A stretch of 64,000 nucleotides of DNA from Burkholderiaceae bacterium (GCA_947448695.1 CANFOL010000009.1:16882-80881); one strand, 5' to 3'; numbered from the stretch's first letter, positions 47,691 to 56,962 are shown. The notes: generated by a model from the sequence alone, not told the origin. Numbers and translations: made by a program.

Positions 47691-50276
47691 TTATGCGTGA
47701 GCTGTATTGCTTAAGTCACTAAATTCGCTAATTTGGTCAAAATTCATATAGCGATAAATCTCAGCTGATTTATTAACCAAAACTTCATAACTCTCCAGAT
47801 ATTCAGCAAGCGTTGGGATTTTACCCATGAGTGCGCAGACTGCTGCGAGCTCAGCTGAAGACAAGTAAACACGCGTATCAATACCTAAGCGATTTGGAAA
47901 GTTACGGGTTGAGGTAGAGACCGCTGTAGAGCCCTTACGAATTTGCGCTTGGTTACCCATACAGAGGGAGCAGCCAGGCATTTCCATACGCGCACCTGTT
48001 TTACCAAAACTACTGTAATAGCCTTCTTCCGTCAAAATCATCGCATCCATCTTGGTTGGAGGAGCAATCCATAAACGTGTTGGTAAATCATCACGACCTT
48101 CTAAAATCGTACTTGCAGCACGGAAGTGACCGATATTCGTCATGCAAGAGCCGATAAATACCTCATCGATTTTATCGCCAGCAACTTCAGATAAGAACTT
48201 CACATCATCTGGATCATTTGGGCAAGCAAGGATTGGCTCTTTAATATCGGCAAGATCGATCTCGATCACGGCTGCGTACTCGGCATTTGGATCTGCTTTT
48301 AACAATTGTGGATTAGCAATCCAGTCTTCCATTGCTTTGATACGACGACCGAGAGTACGTGCATCTTCGTAATCATTGGCAATCATCCACTTCATGAGAG
48401 TGATGTTCGAGCGCATGTATTCAATAATTGGATCTTTATTGAGATGCACCGTGCAGCCACCCGCAGAGCGTTCAGCAGAAGCATCAGATAATTCAAACGC
48501 TTGTTCTACTTTGAGATCTGGCAAACCTTCGATTTCTAAGATGCGACCAGAGAAAATATTTTTCTTACCTTTTTTCTCAACCGTTAATAAACCTTGTTTA
48601 ATCGCATACAAAGGAATGGCGTTCACTAGGTCACGCAGTGTTACGCCGCGTTGCATATTGCCTTTGAAGCGCACAAGAACAGACTCAGGCATATCTAGGG
48701 GCATCACACCAGTAGCCGCAGCAAAAGCTACGAGCCCAGAACCTGCGGGGAACGAGATCCCGATGGGGAAACGTGTATGGCTATCACCACCAGTACCGAC
48801 CGTATCAGGCATTAATAAACGATTGAGCCAACTATGAATAATACCGTCACCAGGGCGCAATGACACACCACCACGACTCGTCATAAATGCTGGTAAATCA
48901 CGATGTGTTTTGATGTCTACTAATTTAGGATAAGCAGCAGTGTGACAGAACGATTGCATCACGAGATCAGCAGAGAACCCAAGACATGCTAAATCTTTTA
49001 ATTCATCACGCGTCATCGGACCTGTTGTGTCTTGCGAGCCAACGGTTGTCATGTGTGGTTCGCAGTAAGTACCTGGACGAACACCGAGACCTTCTTGAAG
49101 CCCAACCGCGCGACCAACAATTTTTTGTGCCAAAGTAAAGCCCGCAGTGTTGTCAGCAGCAGGTTGAGGTAAACGGAACTCAGTTGAAGCTGGTAAGCCG
49201 AGAGCTTGACGTGCTTTCATGGTCAGACCACGACCAATGATCAGGGGAATACGACCACCTGCACGTACCTCATCAAAAATCACATCAGAGCGTAATTTGA
49301 ACTGGGCAATTTCTTTACCATCTTTGAGTGCGCGACCTTCGTATGGACGAAGTTCAATTACATCACCCATTTCCATTTGACTTACATCTAGCTCGATGGG
49401 AAGTGCACCAGCATCTTCCATGGTGTTGAAGAAAATTGGCGCAATTTTGCTACCAATACAAACACCACCAAAACGCTTATTTGGCACAAAAGGAATATCT
49501 TGACCGGTATACCAAAGGACAGAGTTAGTAGCTGATTTACGTGAAGAACCTGTACCAACTACATCGCCAACATAAGCAATTAAATTGCCTTTTTTCTGTA
49601 GTTCTGCAATGAGCTTGAGAGGTCCGCGTTGACCGAGTTCGTCGGGCGTAATATCTGGGCGGCCATTCTTGAGCATCGCTAATGCGTGCAATGGGATATC
49701 TGGTCGACTCCAAGCATCTGGCGCAGGAGATAAATCGTCGGTATTCGTTTCACCAGAAACTTTAAACACCGTTATTTTTAAGCTTTCTGGAACGATCGGA
49801 CGGCTAGTAAACCATTCAGCGTTTGCCCAACTTTGCATAACTTCTTTAGCAAAGTTATTACCTTTATCCGAAAGTTCTTTCACATCGTGGAAGAAGTCGA
49901 ACATGAGAAGGGTTTTTTTCAGTGCATTTGCTGCCGTTTGGGCACACTGATTGTCGCTAAGTAAATCAATTAAAGGCTTGATGTTGTAGCCACCAAGCAT
50001 CGTACCGAGTAATTCGGTTGCTTGCACATTGGTAAGTAGCGCACACTTTTCCTGACTCGAGGCGACCAATGCCAAAAATTCAGCTTTTACTTTTGCTGCG
50101 TCATCAACTCCAGCAGGAACGCGGTGTGTAATGAGTTCAATGAGTATGGCATCTTCACCCTGAGGTGGCTTTCTAAGAAGGTCAATTAACTGGCTAGTTT
50201 GTGCCTTTGAGAGTGGGAGTGGGGGGATTCCGAGGGCGGTTCGCTCTGCGACATGGGCACGATATGCTTCTAACAT
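47691..50276 (-). CDS. acnB: Aconitate hydratase B
   Basis: An 861-aa AcnB that isomerises citrate and isocitrate in the TCA cycle. The order is as in E. coli AcnB: a helical N-terminal HEAT-like domain (about 1-155), then the swivel domain, then the core with [12 protein letters not shown] and [11 protein letters not shown] providing the [4Fe-4S] cysteines. AGGAG at about 50282-50286 fits the second ATG (50276) better than the first (50279). It is a single gene upstream of the umuDC promoter on the same strand. Length is typical. Confidence 0.96.
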   Translation of the reverse strand: MLEAYRAHVAERTALGIPPLPLSKAQTSQLIDLLRKPPQGEDAILIELITHRVPAGVDDAAKVKAEFLALVASSQEKCALLTNVQATELLGTMLGGYNIKPLIDLLSDNQCAQTAANALKKTLLMFDFFHDVKELSDKGNNFAKEVMQSWANAEWFTSRPIVPESLKITVFKVSGETNTDDLSPAPDAWSRPDIPLHALAMLKNGRPDITPDELGQRGPLKLIAELQKKGNLIAYVGDVVGTGSSRKSATNSVLWYTGQDIPFVPNKRFGGVCIGSKIAPIFFNTMEDAGALPIELDVSQMEMGDVIELRPYEGRALKDGKEIAQFKLRSDVIFDEVRAGGRIPLIIGRGLTMKARQALGLPASTEFRLPQPAADNTAGFTLAQKIVGRAVGLQEGLGVRPGTYCEPHMTTVGSQDTTGPMTRDELKDLACLGFSADLVMQSFCHTAAYPKLVDIKTHRDLPAFMTSRGGVSLRPGDGIIHSWLNRLLMPDTVGTGGDSHTRFPIGISFPAGSGLVAFAAATGVMPLDMPESVLVRFKGNMQRGVTLRDLVNAIPLYAIKQGLLTVEKKGKKNIFSGRILEIEGLPDLKVEQAFELSDASAERSAGGCTVHLNKDPIIEYMRSNITLMKWMIANDYEDARTLGRRIKAMEDWIANPQLLKADPNAEYAAVIEIDLADIKEPILACPNDPDDVKFLSEVAGDKIDEVFIGSCMTNIGHFRAASTILEGRDDLPTRLWIAPPTKMDAMILTEEGYYSSFGKTGARMEMPGCSLCMGNQAQIRKGSTAVSTSTRNFPNRLGIDTRVYLSSAELAAVCALMGKIPTLAEYLESYEVLVNKSAEIYRYMNFDQISEFSDLSNTAHA

Positions 50277-50442
50277 CATTTTCTCCTGAAATGTAAAATT
50301 TGAAACGAATTACTTCTCTATTGTAAGCCTTCTTTTCTTGACAATTTAAAGTCAAGAAAGAATTTCAAAATTCGTGTATCTACTCGTGTTATCGTCACAT
50401 TCCTTTGTAATAGTAAATCCCCCCCTTTTTGAAGACTTTTAT

Positions 50443-50607
50443 ATGAGTATTTTCGATTTAGTATCTGGTTTTTTATCGAAAAATAATGCTGCTCCAGTTC
50501 AACCGTTACCGATGGTACAAGTGTTAGCTTCTTGATTAAATGATCCAACAAATCAGCAGTCTTCAGTTAACCAAGCGGCCCAGACTAGCAGTTTTAAGAT
50601 GTCATAA
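50443..50607 (+). pseudogene. Small ORF interrupted by one stop codon
   Basis: ATG 50443 opens MSIFDLVSGFLSKNN and continues through PVQPLPMVQVLAS to a TGA at 50533-50535. The same frame then goes on with LNDPTNQQSSVNQAAQTSSF and ends KMS at TAA 50605-50607. Composition is protein-like on both sides of the stop. The start is weakly reminiscent of small YidB/DUF937-type proteins, but that is a guess. It may be a 54-codon gene killed by one nonsense mutation, or a 30-aa protein. A GC-rich hairpin follows. Confidence 0.35.
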
Positions 50608-50609
50608 TT

Positions 50610-50625
50610 AGCCGCTGAGGCGGCT
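50610..50625 (+). terminator. Possible weak terminator hairpin
   Basis: AGCCGC/GCGGCT (50610-50615 and 50620-50625) around a TGAG loop makes a stable six-base stem three bases after the small interrupted ORF. No T-run follows, so efficient intrinsic termination is doubtful. Confidence 0.35.
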
Positions 50626-50697
50626 CTTATGATGGTCCTTGCAAAACAGTTTTTTGGGCAATAGTCAAACTAATGTTTAATGAATATTTACGGTAAT

Positions 50698-50726
50698 AAA
50701 AAAGCACCTTAAAAAAGTGCTTTTTT
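50698..50726. terminator. Bidirectional rho-independent terminator
   Basis: AAAAAAGCAC (50698-50707) pairs with GTGCTTTTTT (50717-50726) across a nine-base loop. On either strand the stem ends in a T-run. It lies 28 bases beyond the end of the DUF805 gene on the minus strand and probably ends that transcript. Confidence 0.8.
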
Positions 50727-50753
50727 ATATTAAAGTAATGACTATTTGGTCAT

Positions 50754-51101
50754 TTAGTTCACATCGATGCCGACAGGAACATCACCAAATTCATTGGCAG
50801 TTGACATTGATTTTTGTACGTAAAAATAAATTAAAACGATGGCTCCAATAATGGGAATAATACCTACCAGAAGCCAGTACCAATTCTTGCCAATATCATG
50901 CAATCTTCTTACGGCTACAGCTAAATAAGGTAATAGCAGAATTAATGCCCCAATGCCCTGTAATTTATCGGATATGGCACCTAAAATAAAATTTACGAGG
51001 ACTGTAAATAAGACAAACCACCAAAATTCTGAGCGTGAAGCACGACCCTTAAAGTCTACGAACTTATTCAAACAGGTTTTTACTGATTCTTGAAATTGCA
51101 T
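50754..51101 (-). CDS. DUF805 family membrane protein
   Basis: A 115-aa protein with the DUF805 signature: FVDFKGRASRSEFWWFVLFTVL at the N-terminus and AVRRLHDIGKNWYWLL in the middle, with about three hydrophobic helices and a polar C-terminus. Function of the family is unknown; some members accompany transport or stress genes. It is a single gene, convergent with nothing recognisable and followed by a strong terminator. Confidence 0.88.
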   Translation of the reverse strand: MQFQESVKTCLNKFVDFKGRASRSEFWWFVLFTVLVNFILGAISDKLQGIGALILLLPYLAVAVRRLHDIGKNWYWLLVGIIPIIGAIVLIYFYVQKSMSTANEFGDVPVGIDVN

Positions 51102-51195
51102 AGCTTCCCCTAATCCTTATTATTAGTCAATATAATTACACTATCTAATGTACTATAAGTACACGTTTGCTTTATTGCAATAATGAGGATTACTT

Positions 51196-51585
51196 ATGAC
51201 TATCGCCTTTTGGTGTGTTTTTCTGGCAGGTATATTGCCATATATTTGTGCCGGTGTTGCTAAATGGGGTTTTCATCATTTTGACAATCACAATCCACGT
51301 CAGTGGTTAGCTTCGCAGACAGGTTATCGAGCACGCGCAAATGCCGCACAACAAAATAGCTTTGAAGCCTTTCCATTTTTTGCGGTTGCTGTGATTGTGG
51401 CATCGCTTAAAGGCGTCACGCTGGGAACGGTTGATGTTCTTGCAGTTATTTTTATTCTTGCAAGACTAGGGTTCATCGCCTCTTATTTAATGGACAAAGC
51501 GAGTTTAAGAAGTGTTTTTTGGATAGTTGCCATTTTTTGTGTCATCAGCTTGTTTATATTGTCTGGTATTGCTACTCTTAGTTAA
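51196..51585 (+). CDS. MAPEG family membrane protein
   Basis: A 129-aa protein with four hydrophobic helices. It starts FWCVFLAGILPYICAGVAKW and has the MAPEG-like segment ARANAAQQNSFEAFPFFAVAV, with RLGFIASYLMDKASLRS nearer the C-terminus. Eukaryotic MAPEG members are glutathione-dependent lipid enzymes; bacterial ones are mostly uncharacterised. ATG 51196 has GAGG 11-14 bases upstream. The next gene starts 22 bases downstream. Confidence 0.85.
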   Translation: MTIAFWCVFLAGILPYICAGVAKWGFHHFDNHNPRQWLASQTGYRARANAAQQNSFEAFPFFAVAVIVASLKGVTLGTVDVLAVIFILARLGFIASYLMDKASLRSVFWIVAIFCVISLFILSGIATLS

Positions 51586-51607
51586 ATCTTCACTCGATGG
51601 GTCAATT

Positions 51608-52093
51608 ATGTATTGTCAACAATGTGGAAAAGTCAATCAAGATATGGCAAAGTTTTGTAGTCAGTGTGGTAATTCGTTAAATCAAGTAGAAGCACATCCT
51701 TTCATTGAATCGGTAGCGGATCAAATTGATTCCGCTCCAATGAGTATTCAACGTAATCAAGTACGAATTCCGCCAGGAGTAAAAGGGTGGTCTTGGGGAG
51801 CATTTGTTTTTGGATGGTTTTGGGCCGTATGTAATAAGACTTGGATTGGTTTATTAGCCCTACTTCCTGGTATAGGGTTTGTGATGCACATCATTTTGGG
51901 ATTTAAAGGCCGTGAATGGGCTTGGCAAAATGATCAATGGGATAGTGTGGAGCACTTTCAAAAAGTACAACGACGTTGGTCCCTGTGGGCGATTGGTATT
52001 GTGTTGGTTTTCATCGGCTTATTTGTCCTGATGATTTTTGTATCAACCTCTTCTTTATATTGGATGAACTCATCAAATGCGATTCGCCTCTAA
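51608..52093 (+). CDS. Zinc-ribbon membrane protein (DUF2628-like)
   Basis: A 161-aa protein. The true start is ATG 51608, which begins a zinc ribbon (MYCQQCGKVNQDMAKFCSQCG); the frame is open further upstream only because of the MAPEG gene in another frame. A linker leads to two or three membrane helices (WSWGAFVFGWFWAVCNKTWI, LLALLPGIGFVMHIILGFKG, and a C-terminal IGIVLVFIGLFVLMIF). The layout resembles zinc-ribbon DUF2628 proteins of unknown role. A bidirectional terminator follows. Confidence 0.75.
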   Translation: MYCQQCGKVNQDMAKFCSQCGNSLNQVEAHPFIESVADQIDSAPMSIQRNQVRIPPGVKGWSWGAFVFGWFWAVCNKTWIGLLALLPGIGFVMHIILGFKGREWAWQNDQWDSVEHFQKVQRRWSLWAIGIVLVFIGLFVLMIFVSTSSLYWMNSSNAIRL

Positions 52094-52096
52094 AGT

Positions 52097-52124
52097 AAAA
52101 ATCCCTGAATGTTCAGGGATTTTT
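52097..52124. terminator. Bidirectional rho-independent terminator between convergent genes
   Basis: AAAAATCCCTGA (52097-52108) pairs perfectly with TCAGGGATTTTT (52113-52124) across an ATGT loop. T-runs are present on both strands. It separates the zinc-ribbon gene from the convergent BKACE gene and can serve both. Confidence 0.9.
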
Positions 52125-52129
52125 GATCT

Positions 52130-53065
52130 TTAAAAATTGACTTTATCGGGTCCTTTGAGTTGTAGCATTTGCCTTGCCTCATCTGGCGTCGCAGGTTCTA
52201 AATTAAGAGCCTTTAAGATGCTAACGATGCGTGTTACTTGGTCAGCATTCGTTTTTGATAGAGTGCCTGGACCATCCCAGAGAGAGTCCTCAAGACCTAC
52301 GCGGGCATTTGACCCCATAGCAGCTGACATAGCTGCGATTGGCATTTGATTTTTACCAGCACCTAAAACAGACCAGTAATAATCATCCCCAAATAAACGA
52401 TCCGCGGTACGTTTCATCATTAATACATCTTCTGGATGAGGTCCGATACCACCTAATAATCCAAATACAGATTGAATAAACAGTGGGCCTTTGAGTAAAC
52501 CACGGTCCACGAAATGGGCAGCTACATAGAGATGGGCAATGTCATAACACTCAATTTCAAAACGGGTATTGTTCTCGGCGCAGGATTCCAAAATATAACG
52601 AATATCTTTAAAGGTGTTTTTGAAAATACGATCTTCCGAACCTGCCAAATAGGGTTGTTCCCAGTCATATTTAAATTCTTTATAGCGATTGAGCATGGGG
52701 TATAAACCAAAGTTCATCGAGCCCATATTGAGGGATGCCACCTCAGGCTTTAACTTAAGAGCTGGTTGGAGACGATCTTCCACCGCCATGGTGGGTGATC
52801 CACCAGTGGTTAAGTTAATCACGACATTGGATCTTGCTTTAATTTGCGGTAAAAACTTCATAAAAGCTTCTGGCGTTTGATCAGGCAAGCCATTTTCAGG
52901 ATTTCTAGCGTGTAAATGAACAATTGCTGCACCAGCCTCAGCTGCACCAACAGCCGCATCTTCAATTTCCTTTGGGGTGATGGGCAGGTGCGGTGACATG
53001 GTTGGAGTATGAATAGAACCAGTAACAGCACAAGTGACGATTACTTTTTTTTGCTTTGCGGACAT
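52130..53065 (-). CDS. BKACE-type beta-keto acid cleavage enzyme
   Basis: A 311-aa TIM-barrel protein of the BKACE family (Kce, 3-keto-5-aminohexanoate cleavage enzyme fold), which splits beta-keto acids with acetyl-CoA. Signature segments are VTCAVTGSIHTPTMSPHLPI, AAIVHLHARNPENGLPDQ (the HxH zinc ligands), FEIECYDIAHLYVA and the C-terminal AAMGSNARVGLEDSLWDGPG. The substrate in this subgroup is unknown. It is divergent from the cyclase-family gene, and its leader contains a terminator-like hairpin. Confidence 0.9.
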   Translation of the reverse strand: MSAKQKKVIVTCAVTGSIHTPTMSPHLPITPKEIEDAAVGAAEAGAAIVHLHARNPENGLPDQTPEAFMKFLPQIKARSNVVINLTTGGSPTMAVEDRLQPALKLKPEVASLNMGSMNFGLYPMLNRYKEFKYDWEQPYLAGSEDRIFKNTFKDIRYILESCAENNTRFEIECYDIAHLYVAAHFVDRGLLKGPLFIQSVFGLLGGIGPHPEDVLMMKRTADRLFGDDYYWSVLGAGKNQMPIAAMSAAMGSNARVGLEDSLWDGPGTLSKTNADQVTRIVSILKALNLEPATPDEARQMLQLKGPDKVNF

Positions 53066-53105
53066 GTGAATAACCTTTCTTAGATTTTTTGTGTCGGAAA
53101 AAAGT

Positions 53106-53133
53106 CCAAACCCAAGCGATTGCTTGGGTTTGG
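53106..53133 (-). promoter_or_regulatory. Terminator-like hairpin in the BKACE 5' leader, possible attenuator or deletion scar
   Basis: On the minus strand CCAAACCCAAGC pairs perfectly with GCTTGGGTTTGG around AATC, followed by AC and six T residues: a textbook intrinsic terminator, ending about 40 bases before the BKACE ATG. Just upstream on the same strand is a consensus Shine-Dalgarno GGAGGA (53146-53141) with ATA, not ATG, where a start codon should be. Confidence 0.65.
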
Positions 53134-53250
53134 TATTGTCTCCTCCACAAATGATTTTATGAAGCGCTTTTTTAAGCTAGTTTTTTAGTCTCACTAGATT
53201 AATCAATAATTTTGTAAATGACCAATATCAAAAGAGCATTGATACTATGC

Positions 53251-53283
53251 ATTTTTAATCAGTTGTATAAATTTTTAATCAGT
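53251..53283. repeat. Tandem 13-base direct repeats in the BKACE/cyclase intergenic region
   Basis: ATTTTTAATCAGT occurs at 53251-53263 and again at 53271-53283, exactly 20 bases apart, about two helical turns. This places both copies on one face of the DNA, as in operator half-sites. The regulator is unknown; the LysR gene at 54480 is one candidate. The rest of 53134-53448 is AT-rich with no gene seen. Confidence 0.5.
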
Positions 53284-53366
53284 ACAAACCCTAGTTTTAG
53301 AAGATTAAATTCAATTAATTATGCATTCAAATACCCCGTACATCATGCCTAGAAACGATAAGACCA

Positions 53367-53381
53367 ATATCAATTTGATAT
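53367..53381. promoter_or_regulatory. Candidate LysR-type operator upstream of the cyclase-family gene
   Basis: ATATCAATTTGATAT is a perfect 15-base palindrome containing the T-N11-A arrangement typical of LysR regulator sites (T at 53368, A at 53380). It lies 68 bases before the cyclase start, and a LysR gene follows that gene. The link is inference. Confidence 0.35.
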
Positions 53382-53448
53382 TTGTGTTTTCAGAAAAGAC
53401 TGTTTATTCTTGATATCATCTAAAAAAACCAAATGAACGGAGATACAT

Positions 53449-54453
53449 ATGACAGTAAAAAAAACAGCACCAGGCATGACTGGTGTACCCATTAACAACA
53501 TTGATCGCACATTAACCAAAGCGGCTATTGAGCAAATGGCGAAAGATACCTGTAATTGGGGTAAATGGGGTCCAGATGATGAGATTGGTACTCTCAATTA
53601 TGTTGGTCCTGAGCAGTTAAAAGAAGCTGCTAAGCTGGTTAAAAAAGGTAAAGCGATTTCTTTGGGCTTAGACTTTAATTCACGCGGCCCCCAAACCACA
53701 GGTTGGGGTGGTCGTTTTAATCCAATTCACACGATGCTTGCAACTGGTACTGATGCGGTTGCTGGCAATCAAGATCAATATGGACTGCGCTATGCAGATG
53801 ATATGGTTTCATTGCCACTACAGTGCGGAACTCAATGGGATGCATTAGGCCATATTTTTTATGGTGACAAAATGTGGAATGGCTATGATGCAGCTTTAGT
53901 AGATTCAAGCGGTGCAAAGAAAAACGGTATTGAAAAAACGCGCGACAAAATGATTGGCCGTGGTGTTCTTCTTGATATGGCGCGCTTTAAGGGTGGTGAT
54001 TTTTTAGCCGATGGATATGGCATTTCTAATCAAGATTTAGATGACTGCGCGAAAGCTCAAGGAGTTGAGATTAAGCAGGGTGATTTCGTGATCGTTAGAA
54101 CTGGCATGATGGAAGAGCGTTTAAAACGAGGTGATTGGGATTCTTACGCCGCTGGAGATGCTCCTGGTCTGCGTTTTGAAACTTGTAAATGGATTTTTGA
54201 GAAGAAGATTGCTGCGATTTGTACTGACACTTGGGGATGTGAAGTTCGTCCAAACGAGGTCGTTGGTGTCAGTCAGCCTTGGCATTGGATTGTGATTCCA
54301 ATGATAGGTATCACGATGGGTGAAATTTTCAATCTCAAAGAACTGGCCGATGATTGTGAACAAGATAAGGTGTATGAATTCTTATTTACAGCGCCGCCGT
54401 TGCCGATTACTGGAGGTGTTGGATCACCGATTAATCCAATCATTCTGAAGTAA
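53449..54453 (+). CDS. Cyclase family hydrolase (kynurenine-formamidase-like fold)
   Basis: A 334-aa member of the PF04199-type cyclase family, metal-dependent hydrolases related to kynurenine formamidase. The core has PLQCGTQWDALGHIFYGD, where the usual HxGTHxDxPxH reads CGTQWDALGH, so one metal-ligand His is Gln. RGVLLDMARFKG and KQGDFVIVRTGM are further family segments. This longer subgroup (about 330 aa) is common in Burkholderiales beside catabolic genes; the substrate is unknown. CGGAGA lies 10-15 bases upstream of the ATG. It is divergent from BKACE and convergent with LysR. Confidence 0.85.
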   Translation: MTVKKTAPGMTGVPINNIDRTLTKAAIEQMAKDTCNWGKWGPDDEIGTLNYVGPEQLKEAAKLVKKGKAISLGLDFNSRGPQTTGWGGRFNPIHTMLATGTDAVAGNQDQYGLRYADDMVSLPLQCGTQWDALGHIFYGDKMWNGYDAALVDSSGAKKNGIEKTRDKMIGRGVLLDMARFKGGDFLADGYGISNQDLDDCAKAQGVEIKQGDFVIVRTGMMEERLKRGDWDSYAAGDAPGLRFETCKWIFEKKIAAICTDTWGCEVRPNEVVGVSQPWHWIVIPMIGITMGEIFNLKELADDCEQDKVYEFLFTAPPLPITGGVGSPINPIILK

Positions 54454-54471
54454 TTTTTTTGGTAAATATAG

Positions 54472-54497
54472 AAAACACCCTACGGGGTGTTTTTTTT
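54472..54497. terminator. Rho-independent terminator after the cyclase gene, overlapping the LysR 3' end
   Basis: AAAACACCC (54472-54480) pairs with GGGTGTTTT (54485-54493) across a TACG loop, followed by more T residues to 54497. It lies 18 bases after the cyclase stop. Its right half is also the last codons of the convergent LysR gene. Confidence 0.87.
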
Positions 54498-55418
54498 AGT
54501 GGCTTTAATGGTCAGACCAGGCCATTTACCCGATTTTGCCCGCTCGACAGTTAATTCAAGTAGAAGTTCAATAAATTGATGGGCTGCACTGCCAAGCTCT
54601 CGATCTTTTGAATACACCAAAGTCCATGTTACTTTGAGATCTTCAAGTGGAATGGCTGTTAGTTTGCCACTTTCAACTTCTTTCGAGATAGCACTGTAGG
54701 CCAATACCGTAAAGCCAATACCCGCTGCTGCCATTTCGCTTTGCAGTCGAGTGGAGTTAGTTTCCAGAATCACGTTATGGCTAATATTGCGAGCGCGAAG
54801 GGCATCTTCTAAGATCATTCGCAAGGTGTTGGGTTGTTGGGTCAAAATAAGTGGGCTAGACGAGATGGATTCGAGAGATATCGATTCTTCAACATCCAGT
54901 AAACCACTAGCACCAGCAACAAAAAGTTGTTCATCAAATAAATGACGATACGATAAGCCATTCATCGATTCAATCGATAAAACAATGCCAATATCAAGAC
55001 GACCATTGAGAATCAGTTCATGGATGGTCGAACTAATATCTTCGATGATAGTTAACTCAACCGCTGGGAACTGAGTGCGATATTGTTGAATCAGAGGGGA
55101 GGTTAGAAGATCAAAAAAAGAGGGTGGAATACCAAATTTAAGTTGACCTTGAATCTCATCTGAAAATGAGCTAATTTCATCTCGAACCGAGGCTAGATGA
55201 TCTAATAATTTGACAGCTCGACTACTCAGTGCTTTACCCGCATCTGTGAGTGTTACCCCACTATCTGAACGAATAAAAAGCTTTACACCTAAATCGCCTT
55301 CTAGTTGTTGAATTTGTCGAGAAAGTGCTGGTTGAGCCACATGTAAAACAGCCGCAGCTTTGGTAAAGCTTTTTAGTTCGGAAATGCGAAGAAAATACTT
55401 TAATTGTCGAGGGGTCAT
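54480..55418 (-). CDS. LysR-family transcriptional regulator
   Basis: A 312-aa LTTR. The N-terminal winged helix reads MTPRQLKYFLRISELKSFTK and AAAVLHVAQPALSRQIQQLE, followed by the linker helix and a two-lobed effector domain (LKFGIPPSFFDLLTSPLIQQ, GRLDIGIVL). It is reminiscent of NAC/CynR-like regulators. The effector is unknown. It is convergent with the cyclase gene, and the BKACE/cyclase divergent promoters nearby are plausible targets. Confidence 0.93.
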   Translation of the reverse strand: MTPRQLKYFLRISELKSFTKAAAVLHVAQPALSRQIQQLEGDLGVKLFIRSDSGVTLTDAGKALSSRAVKLLDHLASVRDEISSFSDEIQGQLKFGIPPSFFDLLTSPLIQQYRTQFPAVELTIIEDISSTIHELILNGRLDIGIVLSIESMNGLSYRHLFDEQLFVAGASGLLDVEESISLESISSSPLILTQQPNTLRMILEDALRARNISHNVILETNSTRLQSEMAAAGIGFTVLAYSAISKEVESGKLTAIPLEDLKVTWTLVYSKDRELGSAAHQFIELLLELTVERAKSGKWPGLTIKATKKNTP

Positions 55419-55456
55419 AACCTCTATAGTTTAGCCGTATTTAGCACAAACGGCAT

Positions 55457-56860
55457 TTAAAAGTCTTTTGCCACTGCGATCCGACCTGATTTAGCTGCTT
55501 GTTGCATGGCAGCATAATCCCGCTCGTTTTGCTCAGCATATGCAAATGCAAACCTAGCAAAGCTATCATCGAGTTCATCACTTGCGCCGCAATAACCGGA
55601 CAACAATGCCGAATCGCCAGATTTTGCATGTGCTAAGGCTAAGGCCCAACCACACATGCTGCAATACTCTTTAAAGAATGACAACTTGGTTTTTCCGGGT
55701 ATGAGTTCAACGCTACCTTTCATGTCACTTAATTGGCGAACATAAAATTGCAAGCCATTTTGTAATTGACCCCAGCCTAAGAAAATATCAGGCGCGCCTT
55801 GCACCGTTCGTTGACCAAAAATGACTCTACGCCCTTCATTCGTAAAAGGTAGGTTAGTATGTGAAAAAGGTTCTAATACAGATTTTTGAGCTTCCTTGAT
55901 TTGTAAAAATAAAGGGTCCTTATCATTTACACCTTGTAAGAGGATGACCCAGCAGCGTGTGCCAACACTTCCAACGCCAACTACTTTACGGGCGATGTCT
56001 AAGACTTGATAGCGTTGCAATATGTTTCTTCTGTCATAACTTAAAGACTCGATATAACTTTTTAAGATGGCCTCTTCCAATAATTGAGTTTGTTGATTCG
56101 TTTCCAGATTCACTTCACGAGTAAGTAGTGGTCCACTACTCATAATTTGCGGTCGATCATTGACTAAATGTGCCATTTTTTCAAATAACTGAAGTTGTGT
56201 TTTGGTTTGTGCTTTAGCGATAATGGCTTCAGTTTCTTTTTTAGCTTCTGGAGATAAAGTGTTCAGTACCTCATGCATTTGAATCGTTTTGTACCAAATA
56301 CTCAAGTTGGTTTCTTGGGCATACGCTGTCATTTTTTCACGGTATGCTTTGACAATATTACGAGCTGCAGATTCACATTCGATTCGATCCCCGCCTAAAA
56401 GTTGAGCACAAACCACAGCACTCGTTGTCAGACGCTTCATATCCCACTCCCAAGCACCAGGGTGGGTTTCATCAAAGTCATTCATACTAAAAACAATATT
56501 ACGTTCAGCCGTAGCATAAATACCAAAATTAGATACATGCATATCCCCATTAGTAAGGACTGGGATTTTACTCGTGACTTGTTTGCCAATATCTTCAATC
56601 ATGATTTTGGCAGTTCCCCTTAAAAAAGAAAATGAAGATGTCAGCATTCTGGCATGTCGAATAGGTACTAATTCAGGTATACGAGTTTGATCTTGTTCCA
56701 TGATGATGGATACAGGATCACGTCTTGAGCTTAAAGTTTTGTATTGAGCGTGAGACGATCTTGGAAGTTCTTGGCGTATTTTTTTACCTTGGGCAATTCT
56801 TTCTTCGATGCTGAGATGAGGTGAAGAGAGATGGCCTAGACCATTTAAAAAATTTGCCAT
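55457..56860 (-). CDS. DUF2252 family protein
   Basis: A 467-aa protein of the DUF2252 family: PVSIIMEQDQTRIPELVPIRHARM, TNGDMHVSNFGIYATAERNIVFSMND, and later WVILLQGVNDKDPLFLQIKEA and RTVQGAPDIFLGW. The GDxHxxNFG and NDFDE segments recall aminoglycoside-phosphotransferase/kinase-like active sites, so a small-molecule or protein kinase-like activity is possible but unproven. It stands alone on the minus strand between LysR and a ModA-like gene. Confidence 0.85.
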   Translation of the reverse strand: MANFLNGLGHLSSPHLSIEERIAQGKKIRQELPRSSHAQYKTLSSRRDPVSIIMEQDQTRIPELVPIRHARMLTSSFSFLRGTAKIMIEDIGKQVTSKIPVLTNGDMHVSNFGIYATAERNIVFSMNDFDETHPGAWEWDMKRLTTSAVVCAQLLGGDRIECESAARNIVKAYREKMTAYAQETNLSIWYKTIQMHEVLNTLSPEAKKETEAIIAKAQTKTQLQLFEKMAHLVNDRPQIMSSGPLLTREVNLETNQQTQLLEEAILKSYIESLSYDRRNILQRYQVLDIARKVVGVGSVGTRCWVILLQGVNDKDPLFLQIKEAQKSVLEPFSHTNLPFTNEGRRVIFGQRTVQGAPDIFLGWGQLQNGLQFYVRQLSDMKGSVELIPGKTKLSFFKEYCSMCGWALALAHAKSGDSALLSGYCGASDELDDSFARFAFAYAEQNERDYAAMQQAAKSGRIAVAKDF

Positions 56861-56962
56861 TTACAAATCCTTCCTTAGTAAGGCTTAAAAAAGAATCAAT
56901 GAAGTTTCGTAATTCGTTTATATTACCTCATGAAAACATCAGATAATTATTCAGGGGTGCTT

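Noticed and set aside
50318..50551. 77-codon open frame on the minus strand upstream of acnB
   Set aside because: No ribosome binding site, Lys/Ser-rich low-information sequence, and it lies opposite the more protein-like small ORF on the plus strand.
52962..53150. 62-codon minus-strand frame over the BKACE leader
   Set aside because: It runs through the terminator hairpin and then out of frame into the BKACE gene; composition (many Trp, His, Lys) is not protein-like. Its ATG lies upstream of the Shine-Dalgarno, not after it.
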